Shown: piece by piece, positions 49,345 through 60,690 of the stretch
Layout of the letters: each line of letters starts with the position of its first letter
Position numbering within the stretch: position 1 is the stretch's first letter
NCBI RefSeq assembly: GCF_000283155.1
Contig: NW_004454210.1
Coordinates: 8,777,480-8,841,479 of the forward strand
DNA from: Ceratotherium simum simum
Lineage: Eukaryota; Chordata; Mammalia; Perissodactyla; Rhinocerotidae
Reading direction: 5' to 3'
Length of the DNA stretch: 64,000 nucleotides
The notes under the pieces: generated by a model
Databases searched by the model: none
The model's input: only the letters and a program-made list of their open reading frames with translations
Told to the model about the DNA's origin: nothing
Program-made: the position numbers and the translations under genes

Positions 49345-49525
49345 AAGGCAGTGGCCAAGAGCCCAGACTTTGGCATCAGACAGATTCAAGCTCAAATCCT
49401 GATTCCACTTACTGTGTGTGATCTTGAGCAAGTCACTTACATTACCTCTCTAAGCCGCAGGTTAATAATCTCTATCTCACAGGGCTCTTATCAGGACTAA
49501 ATGCAATTAGAATGTGAAGCACTCA
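49345..49525 (+). mobile_element. MIR SINE
   Basis: AGAGCCCAGACTTTGGCATC, TTGAGCAAGTCACTTACATT and CACAGGGCTCTTATCAGG follow the MIR consensus. Confidence 0.85.
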
Positions 49526-49800
49526 TTCATTCGGAAACATTTATTGACCCTCTACTGTGTATGTCCCAGATAATGAGCTTTGTACTGGTGATAAAGATAA
49601 AGGCCGAAGCCATATCCTCAAGGAACGCATGAGGCAATGGGAAAGACAGATAAGTAAAGAGAAAATTACAATATAGTGTAAGTGAGCACAGAGTCAGAGG
49701 AGCTGAGTAACTCAGATCAGGGAAAGGGATGGTAAAGAGAGCTTACCAGAGGAAGCAGCCCCTGAGGCAACTGAAAGGAACCTCTAAAGGTAGGTAGAAA
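49526..49800 (+). repeat. Ancient GA-rich repeat, copy 5 (start section)
   Basis: ACATTTATTGACCCTCTACT and a CCTCAAGGAACGCATGAGG section match the opening of the family. Diverged. Confidence 0.5.
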
Positions 49801-50604
49801 TAGAGTTTATTGTCCAGGATCTGATTATTTTTATTAATCTTTTTGTTACATTGTAGTTTCTAGCAGAAACAAACATTTTAAACTCTGAATGGATTTTTGT
49901 TGTTATTTTTTGTGTGGTTTGTTGAGTGTTTTGGGTTTATTTCTCAAAAAGAGAAACAGAGATGGCGTGCGGGAGAGTACTCTATCTCTCAGCTGATGAA
50001 AAGGAAGAAAAGAGTCCATTTGTAATCACAGTAGCAGTGGAAGAAGTAAGCAAGCCAAATCCCTGATATATGTGTGATGAAATGAGAGAGATTAAAGGGA
50101 ATTTGACCTAATATGAAGTAGCAAATCTGGGTTTTCACTTGCAGGAGACCCATTGTGGACATTTGCTCAGTTTTCAGCCCACATTTATTTCTTCTTCTGA
50201 AATGGGGCCCCGGTTTTGCTCTTTCTTTTTCTGAAGAACCACATCTTTCGTCATTCTTATTTTACGTGTTCTGCTGAAGTTACTCCATTTGACTCTGGTT
50301 TCAGGGTTGCCTGGGATTCAGGCCTGGCCAATTAGAGCCTCACACTGGCCGCAGGGATTGGGATGCGTGCCTAACCCACCCAGAGCCAGAGAGAGGCAAT
50401 CTGGGACTTTTGCTGAGCCTGTAAGGCAAGTATGCCTTAGCTTCTACTGGTTTGAACATGGGAAGTTGTAGACTAGGACTGCTGGCAGCTATCTTCCTAC
50501 CACTTCCCACCACTTGAAGCCTCAGATGGAAGCCAGCCAACATGGAGGAGAGCAGGGATCTTCACAGTAGAATATAAAGTCCATGAGGGCAGGAAGCTTG
50601 GCTT
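49801..50604. other. No gene seen
   Basis: No repeat family recognised; open frames near 50289-50543 lack support. Confidence 0.5.
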
Positions 50605-52680
50605 TCTCTTTAAATCTTTTTTTATTGATATTTCACTCACAGAAAAAAATGCACAAATGTTTGAGTAAAAAAGTATTATTAAGTGAATATACACATTTAC
50701 CACTCAGATCAAGAAATAGAACATTTACCCCCCTCATACACCTCCCAATCACTACCTTCTCTCTCCTCTTGATTATTAACAACATAGTTTTGAGTTTTTA
50801 AATTTTATATAAATGGAATTATATAATATACACTCTTATGTGTCTGGTTTCTGTCACTCAACATTATTGTAAATGTCTTTGATGAGCATATGCATGCATT
50901 TATATTGGTTATATTCCTAAGAGTAGAATTGCTAGGTCATAGCGTGTACATAACATTCAACTTTAAAAGATATTGCCAAATTATGCTCCAAAGTGATTGT
51001 ACCAATTTACTCTTTTACCCTAGTATGTGGTACTTGTTGCTCCACATTGTAGGCAACATTTGGTATTATCAGTCTTTTAGGTGTGGATGTGTAGAATATC
51101 ACATTGCATTTTCCTAATTACTAATGAGGCTGAATACCTTTTCATATGGCCATTTGGATATTCTTTTCTGTGAAGTGCCTGTTCAAGTGTCTAGCCCATT
51201 TTTCTATTGAGTTACCTGTGTTTTCGTTTTTGATTTGTAGGAGGTTTTAAAATTTTTTATCTTCAGTTACTATACTAATGCCATACCATATTATATTGTA
51301 GTTTTATAATAAACCTTGGTAACTGGTAACTATGTCCTCCTACTTGTTCTTCTTTTTAAGAGTGTTTTAGCTATTCTTGGCCCTTTGCATTTTCATATAC
51401 ATTTTAGAGTCAGGTTGCTATTTGCCACAAATAAACCTGTTGGAATTTTCATTGGGATTGCATTGAATCTATAAATTATAAATCTCTCTTTGGAGAGACT
51501 GACATATATACAACATTGAAACTTCTAATCCATGAACAATGAATGTGTTTCCTTTATTTAAGTTATCTTTAATTTCTCTCAATAAAGTTCTATAGTTTTC
51601 TGAGTAGAGGGGTCTTGCAGTCTTTCATTAGATTCATTCATAGGTATCTGATATTTTTGTGCAATTGCAAATGGTAACAAAATTTTTTCCTTGTCTGTTT
51701 GTTGCTGGTATGTAGAAAAGCAATTGAATTTTTGTATATTGACCTTATATATTAGTTTTCTACTGCTGCATAAAAAATTGTCACAAACTTAGCATCTTAA
51801 AAAACAAATTTATTATCTCACAGTTTCTATGAATCAGTATGGATGAGTTAGCTGGGTCATCTGCTTAGAGTCTCATTAGGCTGAAATCAAGGTGTCAGCG
51901 GGCCTATGATCTCATCTAAGGCTGAGGTCTTCTTCCAAGTTCACTGATTATTGGTGCAATTCAGCTCCTTGCAGTTGTAGGTCTGAGTTTCCTCTTTCAT
52001 TCCAGCCGTCATCCAGCAGCCACTCTCAGCAACTAGAGGCCACTGCAATTTCCCGCATTGTAGCTCTCTCTGAAACGCAGCATTTTGCTTCTTCAAGGCC
52101 AGCAGAAGACCATTTCTCTTGCTTCAAATATCTCTGATTTCTGACATCTCTGACCTCTAAATTCTCCTTAAAAAGGGCTCACCTGATTGGGTAGGGCCAC
52201 TAGGATGATTTCCCCTTTGATTAACTCAAGTTCAACTGATTGAAGACCTTAATTACGTCTGCAAAATTCCCTCACTTTTGCCATACACCATAACCTAATC
52301 ACGCGAGTGAAATTTCATCATATTCACAAGTCCACCCACACTTAAGGAGAGGGGATTACATAGGACATGTACACCAGGAGTCTGGAACCTTGGGAAAAAC
52401 TTAGAATTCTACCTACCAAAACTTGTATCTAGCAACCTGACTGGTTAATTAATTCTAGTAATATATCTATAGGTTCATTGAGATTTCCTAAATACACAAT
52501 TATATTATCTAAATATAACAACAGTTTTATTTCTTCCCAATTCTTATATTGTTAAAATTTCTTTTTCTTACCTTACTGGCTAGAATCTCCAGTACAGTGA
52601 ACTGGAGAACTTCTTACTGCACTGGCTAGAACCACCACCACAATGCTGAAAAGGAGTAGTGAAAGTGGGCTTGCATATCT
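50605..52680 (-). mobile_element. LINE-1 fragment, split by an LTR
   Basis: The + strand reads reverse L1 ORF2 (AGAATTGCTAGGTCATAGCG, GGGATTGCATTGAATCTATA) and resumes after 52425 (GTATCTAGCAACCTGACTGG, GAAAGTGGGCTTGCATATCT). The frame is broken throughout. Confidence 0.8.
51748..52425 (-). mobile_element. Probable ancient LTR (MaLR/ERVL type) nested in L1
   Basis: It opens TTAGTTTTCTACTGCTGCAT on the + strand, the reverse end of several old LTRs, and closes near AGAATTCTACCTACC. It divides L1 text that is continuous across it. Exact family uncertain. Confidence 0.6.
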
Positions 52681-53450
52681 TTTGTATCATTGTATCTCCA
52701 GTGCTTAAAACAGAGCATGAGACATAGTAGCTTCTCAATAAACATTTTTAGATGAATAAATGGATGATAGCAAAGCTGAGAGATGGGGAAAAAATTGGTT
52801 CTTGCTTGATTGTTTGAGCCTCTAAAGCCTATCATATCCCAAGTCATCCCTAACCATAGACTTTTTAGTGACATGAGACAATAATTTATCCCCCCCGACT
52901 TTTTTGTCAAGTTCAATCAAAAGTTTTAAATGATATTAGATCTCCTGAAACAGAATAAAATGAGCGAACAAATATTTGGGAAAAAATTGTTATGCTCAGT
53001 GGAGTTACTTTTTTCTTTTTCAAAAGCACGTCTGAGTATTCAAACGTTCAAATATCTACGATACGATATTAAGAAAATCCTCCCTCACACCCACTTCCAC
53101 CTACCCCTCCATCCAGCTCCTTTTTTTTTTTTTTTTTTACAACTAAGCTTCTAGAAACAGTTTACTCATCCTTTGATCTTCTCCATATAATAGTCCTCAA
53201 TTCATCATAGAACTGCTTCCAATTCTACCATCTACCAAACTTGTCTTGCTAGGATCAGTGGTGATCGTCATGCTGCTAAATCTAATGGACAGCACACATC
53301 TTATTTGCCATAGTTGACCACTCCTGGCTTCTTTCAAAAAAATTCCTTCCTTTGTCTTCTGTGACCCCATGGTCTCCTGTCTTTCCTGTTATTTCTCTGG
53401 CTCCTCTTTCTAGTCTCCCTTGGTGGCTTTTCTTCCTCTCAGAACCTAGT
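52681..53450. other. No gene seen
   Basis: A MIR/L2-like tail lies at about 52690-52765 and a T-run at 53121-53138. Nothing else recognised. Confidence 0.5.
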
Positions 53451-53602
53451 CCATTAACCAGAGGGATATGGTGACACCTGGAAGCAAAGCAGCACTCACT
53501 GGCACACATCAGTGAGCCAGTTTAATCATAAAGACAAAGTCATTTATACAAATGTTTTGTTTGCTCATTGATTTGATATATGCTTGTTATATGGATCTGT
53601 GG
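53451..53602 (+). repeat. Direct duplicate, copy A
   Basis: About 152 bases closely matching 55352-55504 in the same orientation, with 51 bases identical in a row from GCAGCACTCACTGG onward. The surrounding sequence does not match. Not a family I recognise. Confidence 0.85.
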
Positions 53603-53749
53603 CCAGTCGCAGGCTGTCTTCCCTTTTTTCCCCCTTCTCTTCTCTTTTCTTCCCTCTATACTCTCTTTCCTAGGAATCTCATTCACATCCATCCTTTTAA
53701 TTATTAACCATATGTTGACAACTTCTGAATTTATATCTTCATTCGGGTG

Positions 53750-55060
53750 TCTTTTCTGAGTTCCAGACCCATATATCTAACTGCCTCCCTAACATTTCCA
53801 GGTAGCTATTACATAGACATTCCAAATTGGACATGTCCAATCCTGAACTTAGAGTGCCAAATATTTTCCTCCTCCAATGTTCCCTACTTCATTAAATGGC
53901 CCCACCATCCTCCCAGTTGCTCATGTCAGGAACCTAGGAATCATCCTTAACATCTACCTATTTCTTAGCCCCTTTGTCCAACCAATCACCAAGTACTGTC
54001 AATTCTGTCTCCTCAGATACCCCTAAAATCTATCTACTGCTCTTTGTCTTTACCATCACCACCTTAGATCAACACCTGGACCACTCGGACACTCTCTTAG
54101 CCAGCTTGGGCTGCTATAACAAAGTACCATAGGCTTAAATAACTGACATTTATTTCTCACAGTCATGGAATCTGGGGAGTCCAAGATCAAGGTGCCAGCA
54201 GATTCAGTTCCTGATGAGAGCCCTCTTCCTGGCTTACAGACAGCTGCCTTCTTGCTGTGTCCTCACATGGTAGATAGAGATCAACTTCTCTCTTTCTTCT
54301 TCTTCTTCTAAGGACACTAATCCCATCATGGGGGCTTCACCCTCATGATCTCATCTAAACTTAACTATCTCCCAAAGATTCCACCTCCAAGTAACATCAC
54401 ATTGGGAGTTAGGGCTTCAACATATGAATTTAGAGGGACACAAATATTCAGTCCATAACAGATACCCTTCTAATTGCTTGTGCTACAACTTCTCTTGGTT
54501 ATCTCCACTAACTCATTCTTCACAGAGTGGTCTGATCTTTTAAAAACATGCTTGTGTCATCTCCTTGCCCAAAGCCCTATCATAGCTTATAATAAAGTTC
54601 AAAGAACCTATAACTCCCTATATGGTCTGACTTCCGTCTGATTGCATGCCAGCCACATTGGCCTTTTCTCTGTTCCCTCTGCTCACCTTCATGCCTTAGA
54701 GCTTCTTTCTGCTGGCTGTCTGCTCTGCCAGGGACTTTTCACTACAACTATTCCCCTTTCCTGGCCAATTCCTATTCATTTTTCGGTTTAAATACTGCTT
54801 CCTTGGACAAGGATTCTCTGTTCATCTACATTAAATTACACTCACCTTCTCAAGCTCTCATAGCTTCTTTTATATTTCTGTGACACGTATCCCAACTGTG
54901 GTTGAACAATTCCTATGATTATTTGCTTAATGTCTCTCTTCTGTACTTCCTCTCCAGCCCACCCCAGATTGCTCTCATAGCATGAACTGAATCAGTCTTG
55001 CTTACCACTAGCATCTAGGACCCACAAATATCCTTGATAAATATTCACTGAGTGTGAATG
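53750..55060 (+). mobile_element. LINE-2 (L2) fragment, split by MLT1
   Basis: L2 order is kept: CACCATCCTCCCAGTTGCTC, AGGAATCATCCTTAAC and TTGTCTTTACCATCACCACC before the LTR; AAGTTCAAAGAACCTATAAC and CCTTCATGCCTTAGAGCTTC after it. Confidence 0.8.
54092..54461 (-). mobile_element. MLT1 LTR (ERVL-MaLR)
   Basis: The + strand reads reverse MLT1: CTTGGGCTGCTATAACAAAG, CTGTGTCCTCACATGG, AACATATGAATTTAGAGGGA and closing CAGTCCATAACA. It lies inside L2 sequence. No viral genes. Confidence 0.88.
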
Positions 55061-55351
55061 GATGTGTAAATGTCTACTTGAGAATGAGGATGAGTGCAGG
55101 GGGTTAAGGAGTATTGGTGCAGGAATATTTTTCCTCTCTTTTCATTATAATAAGAGATTTAGAATCAGAATCAGAATCAGCACATTGATTCCACCATTAT
55201 GAGAAATCACAATTTTGACAAAAATTAACCTCATTCTAGGGGCAAGTAGTGAGTAACTGACGTAGCCTCTCACATCCTGGGGCAACATGCAGGCAGCTAA
55301 GGGCAGACAGTAAAGAATCAGACAGAGAGGAAAGCAATTTCCCTGTGGATG

Positions 55352-55504
55352 CCGTTAATTAGAGAGATATGCTGACCACCTGGAATCAAGGCAGCACTCA
55401 CTGGCACACATCAGTGAGCCAGTTTAATCATAAAGACAAAGACATTTATACAAGCTTTTTGTTTGCTCACTGATTTGATATATGCTTGTTGTTGGGATCT
55501 GTGG
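55352..55504 (+). repeat. Direct duplicate, copy B
   Basis: The partner of 53451-53602; see copy A. The match stops sharply after GATCTGTGG in both copies. Confidence 0.85.
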
Positions 55505-56084
55505 AAAAAAACTGTCAGTAGTCTGACTTTCAATTTGTAATAGACACAGAAATACTTATGTTTGGTAAATGTGTCCTTTATGCTCACTTTACCATTTCTT
55601 TTGCTGTGCATACTGAACTGCAAAGTAAAGTTGGGATAAAGTTAGAAGAATGGAAATAGGCTTTTGCATATTTATAAAGAAGGAATACACCAAAATAAGC
55701 TATACATTTTCTAAAATACTGCATTCCTGCAACCAAATATGGGAACTGTTTCTTGGATATGTGAACTGGTAAAGAGTACTTAAAATAATAAATTAATCTA
55801 CATTGATTAAGTTATTAACTACTTATTACCCAAGCAAAATATTCCCTACAAGATGTTTTTACATTTACATGTTTTACATTTACAAGTAATGTCTCATCAC
55901 TTGTAAGAAATTACAAGTAATGAGAACCTGCATATTCCACACTTTAGAGAAAGCCTTAAGTTTTCTTTGGAGGAGAGGGGGAATCTGATATCTTTTGGAT
56001 TCAAATGATAAGTAATTCCACTTAACATAATTCTTTGCTTTTTTTGGTAATTTGTTGCTGTAGCATTCCCACAGTATAGTGTGG
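55505..56084. other. No gene seen
   Basis: AT-rich, with a short local repeat of TTTACATTTACA at about 55857-55885. Confidence 0.5.
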
Positions 56085-56225
56085 GACAAAGACCACAGGA
56101 CTGGAACTCCTTAAATGTGGCTTCTGATTGGAAAATTGGCTGCCACCACTAAAATGGTATCTGTTTCAGCCCTTTGGACCTCCATTTCCTCATCTGTCAA
56201 ATGAAAGGCCACTTCTGTTCCAAAA
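56085..56225 (+). mobile_element. MIR-like SINE piece
   Basis: CCATTTCCTCATCTGTCAAA is the MIR core, preceded by CCACAGGACTGGAACTCC. Diverged and shortened. Confidence 0.5.
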
Positions 56226-56308
56226 GTCTTTGATTTCAATGATGTTTTCCTTCTTTTGAGTTTATTATTTTTATTTTACATAGAGCCTTAAAAGCTAATA
56301 AGTAAAAT

Positions 56309-56512
56309 GGGTCAGCCCCAGTGGTCTAGTGGTTAGGTTTGGCATGCTCTGCTTCAGCAGCCCGGATTTGGTTCCTGGGTGTTGATCTACACTGCTCTGT
56401 TAGCGGCCATCCTGTGCTGGCACCCCACGTACTAAAAAATAGAGGAAGACTGGCACAGATGTTAGCTCGGGGCAAATCTTCCTCAGCAAAAAAACAAAAA
56501 CAAAAACAAAAC
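56309..56512 (+). mobile_element. ERE-type SINE, CTTCCTCA-tail class
   Basis: Head GGTCAGCCCCAGTGGTCTAG, AATAGAGGAAGACTGGCAC and tail ATCTTCCTCAGC plus (CAAAA)n. An imperfect target duplication AAAAGCTAATAA(G/A)TAAAA flanks it. It is an older, diverged copy. Confidence 0.92.
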
Positions 56513-56530
56513 AAAAGCTAATAAATAAAA

Positions 56531-57454
56531 ATGTGGAAGGGAAAAAATTCTGTTCTAAATCTAACGTTAGATTTTTGGAAATAAGACTTCTAGATTGAAA
56601 TCAGATTCTGATTGAGAACTTGTCTTTATTAAAGCTCAGGAATTCACAGATGTAAAGAGACTAAGACGAGAAAACAGATATTTTATTGCTTGATAGAATG
56701 GGAACTAAAATGACCAGACAGTGGCATGAGAATTAAATGGCCTTTCTAATGCATTTTGGTATCCAAGGAAAGTCCATTAAACAACTGCAATCCATTGTTA
56801 TACTAATCTTTTACTTTGGATTATGTTGTGAAATTTTCTTGGTTTCACGACACTCAGTTTTTTTGGTCTCTGTTTATTTTGCTTGTAAAATATTTCCTCA
56901 CTGTTTAATTGTTTTTCTCTATTTAAAAATATTACATGGTGGTGTAAGAATTTGTATTCCTGCTGCTTAGGGGTTCTTTCTGAGCAATGGCTGGTGTTGA
57001 GTCACGTACCCAGTTGATGTAGGTGGTTCTTGAGGAAATCCCTTGAGAGGCCAACTGTGGCTTCTGTTTCTCTGGAAATGTATGGCTTTTAAATTGTCCA
57101 TAATTTTCCTAGAAAAGTTTTAAATGATATTTGTCCTTTCCTAGAGAAGTTTTAAGTGAGAATTTTTTTCCTAATAAATGTTTAACCATTCTATCCTTAG
57201 AGTTCTACTTCACTACAGAATTGCATATTTTAAAAATAATTTCATATAGTTATTACTTAAAACACTCCAATTGTAAAATAAGCTAAGACTATCATCTTTA
57301 TCATAAATCTAATAAATAATAGTGGCTTACAAAAATCTTGAGCCCTATAACAGTGGCAACTTGTTTTCAAGACATTAGACTAATTGGTTACTCATTCTGC
57401 TTAGTGTTATGGAAGAAAGTGGCTTATGTTTATAAACACCATCTTGTCTTTATC
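56531..57454. other. No gene seen
   Basis: AT-rich; nothing recognised. Confidence 0.5.
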
Positions 57455-58400
57455 TGTCATTCATTATTTCAACGAGTATTTATTAAGCTCTCAACGTGCA
57501 CCAGGCACTGTTTCAGGTGCTGGCGGGAGGTGGGGGGGACGGGATGTGGGGTGTTTAAATGGTAAACAAAACAAACAAAGCTCTCTGCCCTTATGGAGCT
57601 TGCATTCTTGTGGGGGAAAGATAGACAAGAAATAAATAAAACATATGGAGGGTTAGATGATAATAAAGGCTAAAGAGAAAAAGAAAGTGGAAAACCAGAT
57701 AGGCATGGGGTTGCAACGAGAAATATGGGTGTCATGGAAAGTCTCTCTGAGAAGGTAAGATTTGAATAAAGACCTGAAGGAGGTGAGGGAATTAGCCATT
57801 TGGATATCTGGGGGAAAAGCATTCCAGGCAGAGGGAAGAGCAAGTGTAAATACTCTGAGGCAGGAGCATGCCTGGCATAACCAAGGAACAGTGAGGAGCC
57901 CAAATGACTAGAGCAGAGAGAGAAGTGGGGAGAGCAGGAGGAGATAAAGTTAGAGAGGTAAGAGTGGGATGATGTCATCTAGGGCCTTGTAGGGACTTTA
58001 ATCTTTTATGATGAATGAGACAGAGCCACAGTAAAGTTTAAGCAGAGGAATGACATGATCTGACTTAAGTTTTAGCAGGATAAGCTGACTATTGTGTTTA
58101 GAATAGACTGGCTGGAGACAAAGGTTAGAAGACTTTTGCAATAATCCAGGCAAGTAGGATCATTGCATAACACAACTCCAAGAAGCATCATTCACCCTGT
58201 AGTGTCTGTGGATGGTGCTTCCTATAATGACCAGTATATAGCCCAACAGCTGTAGTTGGGGGCCCGGCAGCAGGATGGCTTGGACAAGGGTAAATGGAAT
58301 GTGAGTGTGAGAAGTGTTTAGCCTAGACACGTTGTGAAGGTAGAACTAATAGGATTTGCTGACACAGTAGATGTGGGATATGAAAGAGTCAAGTATGATT
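57455..58400 (+). repeat. Ancient GA-rich interspersed repeat, copy 6 (long, with an insertion)
   Basis: The family order is clear: CACCAGGCACTGTTTCAGG, TTATGGAGCTTGCATTCTTG, AGCATTCCAGGCAGAGGGAA, CTAGGGCCTTGTAGGGACT, GGAATGACATGATCTGACTT and AGGATTTGCTGACACAG. A foreign 111-base piece interrupts it at 58161-58271. Confidence 0.75.
58161..58271. mobile_element. Unidentified 111-bp insertion with hairpin
   Basis: It interrupts the older repeat and is flanked by AGGAT at 58156-58160 and 58272-58276. Inside, 58180-58195 pairs with 58208-58223 (13 Watson-Crick pairs, 2 G-U, 1 mismatch) around a 12-base loop. Confidence 0.6.
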
Positions 58401-59284
58401 TCAAGGTCATTCATTAATTTCATGAATTATTAATATTCATTATACTAAATACCATTTACTAAGGGAGAGTAATTCATATTTATTTTTTGATTCAACAAGC
58501 ATTTATTGAAAGTCTGCTATGTAGTATATTGTTCCAGATTCTGTAGGGATATTTTAAAAAGTACAATAGCGGCAACAACAGAAAATCCTGTCCCAGAAAT
58601 ATTTATAACTTCGTTTATTAGACAAAGCCTCCATAGATAAAAGAACCAAATGAAACAATAAAAGAACCAAATACTGGCTAAAGCAACATAAGAAAAAATA
58701 TAATAATGGGACTAATAAAATGGTATATATATTATATCTATTCCTCTAGGGAAATGGTCCAATTTGAAAATAATTTTACATTTGTCAGGATTTGCCCATA
58801 TTTCTGATTGCTATACTCCTCTAATTTATTCAACAACTTATTCACTATTTTCCCATAGTAATATGACTTGTGTGTTTCCTATTCAAGATGCTGGACTAGA
58901 TATGCTCTATGGTTGACTCCTGTTGCAGAAGGAAGAATAGAAAAGGTTTTATATCTGAGGTAGGAATTACCTGTTTCATGTGCTCTTCTCTTGCTGATGT
59001 CTTAGCTTGTATTCCTCACAGTTTGGTTGAGAATACACAATCTTACCTTGGCCCCTAGTTCCTATTTGTCCAATTTCTGACTTGTGAATTTTCATACCTT
59101 CTGACCACTTATCTTACTTGTGGCACTTTGGCTTATGAGGACTTTTGAGATTTTGTGGCTTCTCATGCCTCACCTCACCCACTTCATTCATAGCCATGTC
59201 TTGCTGCTTCCTGTTCTGTGGTTTTCATTAACACAACCCTCCTAATAATAAAGAGGTAGTGGAGATTGTAATAATGAGTATGAT
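58401..59284. other. No gene seen
   Basis: A short ancient-repeat-like opening (CAACAAGCATTTATTGAAAG) lies at about 58495. The rest is unrecognised. Confidence 0.5.
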
Positions 59285-59505
59285 AGCTAACATTTTTCAG
59301 TACTGACTATGAGGTAGACACTAAGCTATGCTATTTAAGTATACTTTAAGTGTAACCCTCACAGCATGTCTATGAAGTGGGTACTATCATTATTCCCATA
59401 AGGAACAGAGCTTTAGAGAGCTTAACATGCCCGAGGTTACTCAGCTAGAAAGTGATAGAGCTAGAATGCAAACCCAGAGCCCATGAATATTACTATGCCA
59501 TAACA
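59285..59505 (-). mobile_element. MIR SINE
   Basis: Reverse MIR order: TGTCTATGAAGTGGGTACTA, GAGAGCTTAACATGCCCGAG and GCAAACCCAGAGCCCATGA. Confidence 0.8.
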
Positions 59506-59731
59506 TGTCCTTTTGTACCATATGCATATTAAACATGATTCAGAGGGAGAAAAAAAGCCAATCCTAACAAAGTTCTCTAAACTCTCAAAGCCTATATGTC
59601 TAATAGCTATCTTTCTAATATTATGGTTTTATCATTTTTTAATTTTGCCTCATTCAAGTTGGAGATAACATTTGCACTATAGTCCTATTTTTAAAGATAT
59701 TGATACTAGAGTTGGTTTTGCATGGCTCTAG

Positions 59732-59757
59732 ACACACACACACACACACACACACAC
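59732..59757 (+). repeat. (AC)13 microsatellite
   Basis: Thirteen uninterrupted AC units, likely length-variable. Confidence 0.95.
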
Positions 59758-59864
59758 GTACTCTGGACATAGACTAAGAGAGCAGCAGTTGAAAGCAGCA
59801 ATGCCAACTGAGACTTCTATTAGACCAAGATCAAAATTAAAAAGAGAGAGTGGAAAAGGAAGAA

Positions 59865-60105
59865 AACTAACAAGTGTTTATTGAGCTTTTCATGTTATCA
59901 GTTACTGGGTTAAAATGTTCATTTAATCCTTACAATAACTCTATTATTATTCTCATTTTACATGGGAGAAAAATAAAGTGTGAAGAGGTTATTACTCCTA
60001 TTTAGCAGATGAAGAAACAAAGGATTAGAAACAGATCAAAATCACATAGCAAAAGTGTTAAAGCCAAGCTGAAAACCCAGGGTTAGTCAAATTCCAAAGC
60101 CTGTG
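59865..60105 (-). mobile_element. MIR-type SINE
   Basis: Reverse MIR-like order: TTCATTTAATCCTTACAATA, GATGAAGAAACAAAGGATTA and TCAAATTCCAAAGCCTGTGG. Confidence 0.6.
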
Positions 60106-60124
60106 GAATAAATCACTGCAGGTG

Positions 60125-60690
60125 GTAGATAGACTCTAGGGCAGCTCCTGTGATTCCCACCTTCTGGTATTCACACCTTTGTGTAATCCCCTCTCCTTGA
60201 GTGTGAATGAACTTTGTGACTTGCTTCTAAATCGTAAAACACAGCAAAGATGATAGAATATCACTCTGTCTTGTAAGCCAACTCACTTTAGAGAGTTTAG
60301 AGACACTCCTTGCTAATGTGATAAAGTAAGCAGCCATGTCGGGAAAACCTATAGGGCAAGGAACTGCAGGTTCTTGCTGCTCTAGGAGCTGAGGGCAGCC
60401 TCCAGCCAGCAAGAAGCTAGGGCTCTCAGTCCTACAACCACAAGAAAATAAATTCTGCCAACAACCTGAGTGACACTGAAAGCAGATTCTTCCCCAGGCA
60501 AGCCTCCAGATGAGAATACAGCCTGACTGATGCTTTGATTGCAGCTTTATGAGACCCTGAGCAGAAGACCAAGCTAAGCTGTGCCTAGACTCTTGACTCA
60601 CAGAAACTGTAACATAATAAATATGTGTTATTTTAAACTGCTAAGTTTGTGGTAACTTGTACACAGCAATAGAAAACTAACACACCACAC
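60125..60690 (+). mobile_element. MLT1-type LTR (ERVL-MaLR)
   Basis: TGATTCCCACCTTCTGGTAT, TGTGTAATCCCCTCTCCTTG, ACATAATAAATATGTGTTAT and the closing TAGAAAACTAACACA are MLT1 phrases. The 124-residue minus-strand frame over it is an artefact. Confidence 0.75.

Noticed and set aside
60227..60601. 124-residue minus-strand frame
   Set aside because: It lies within an MLT1 LTR and shows no known domain.
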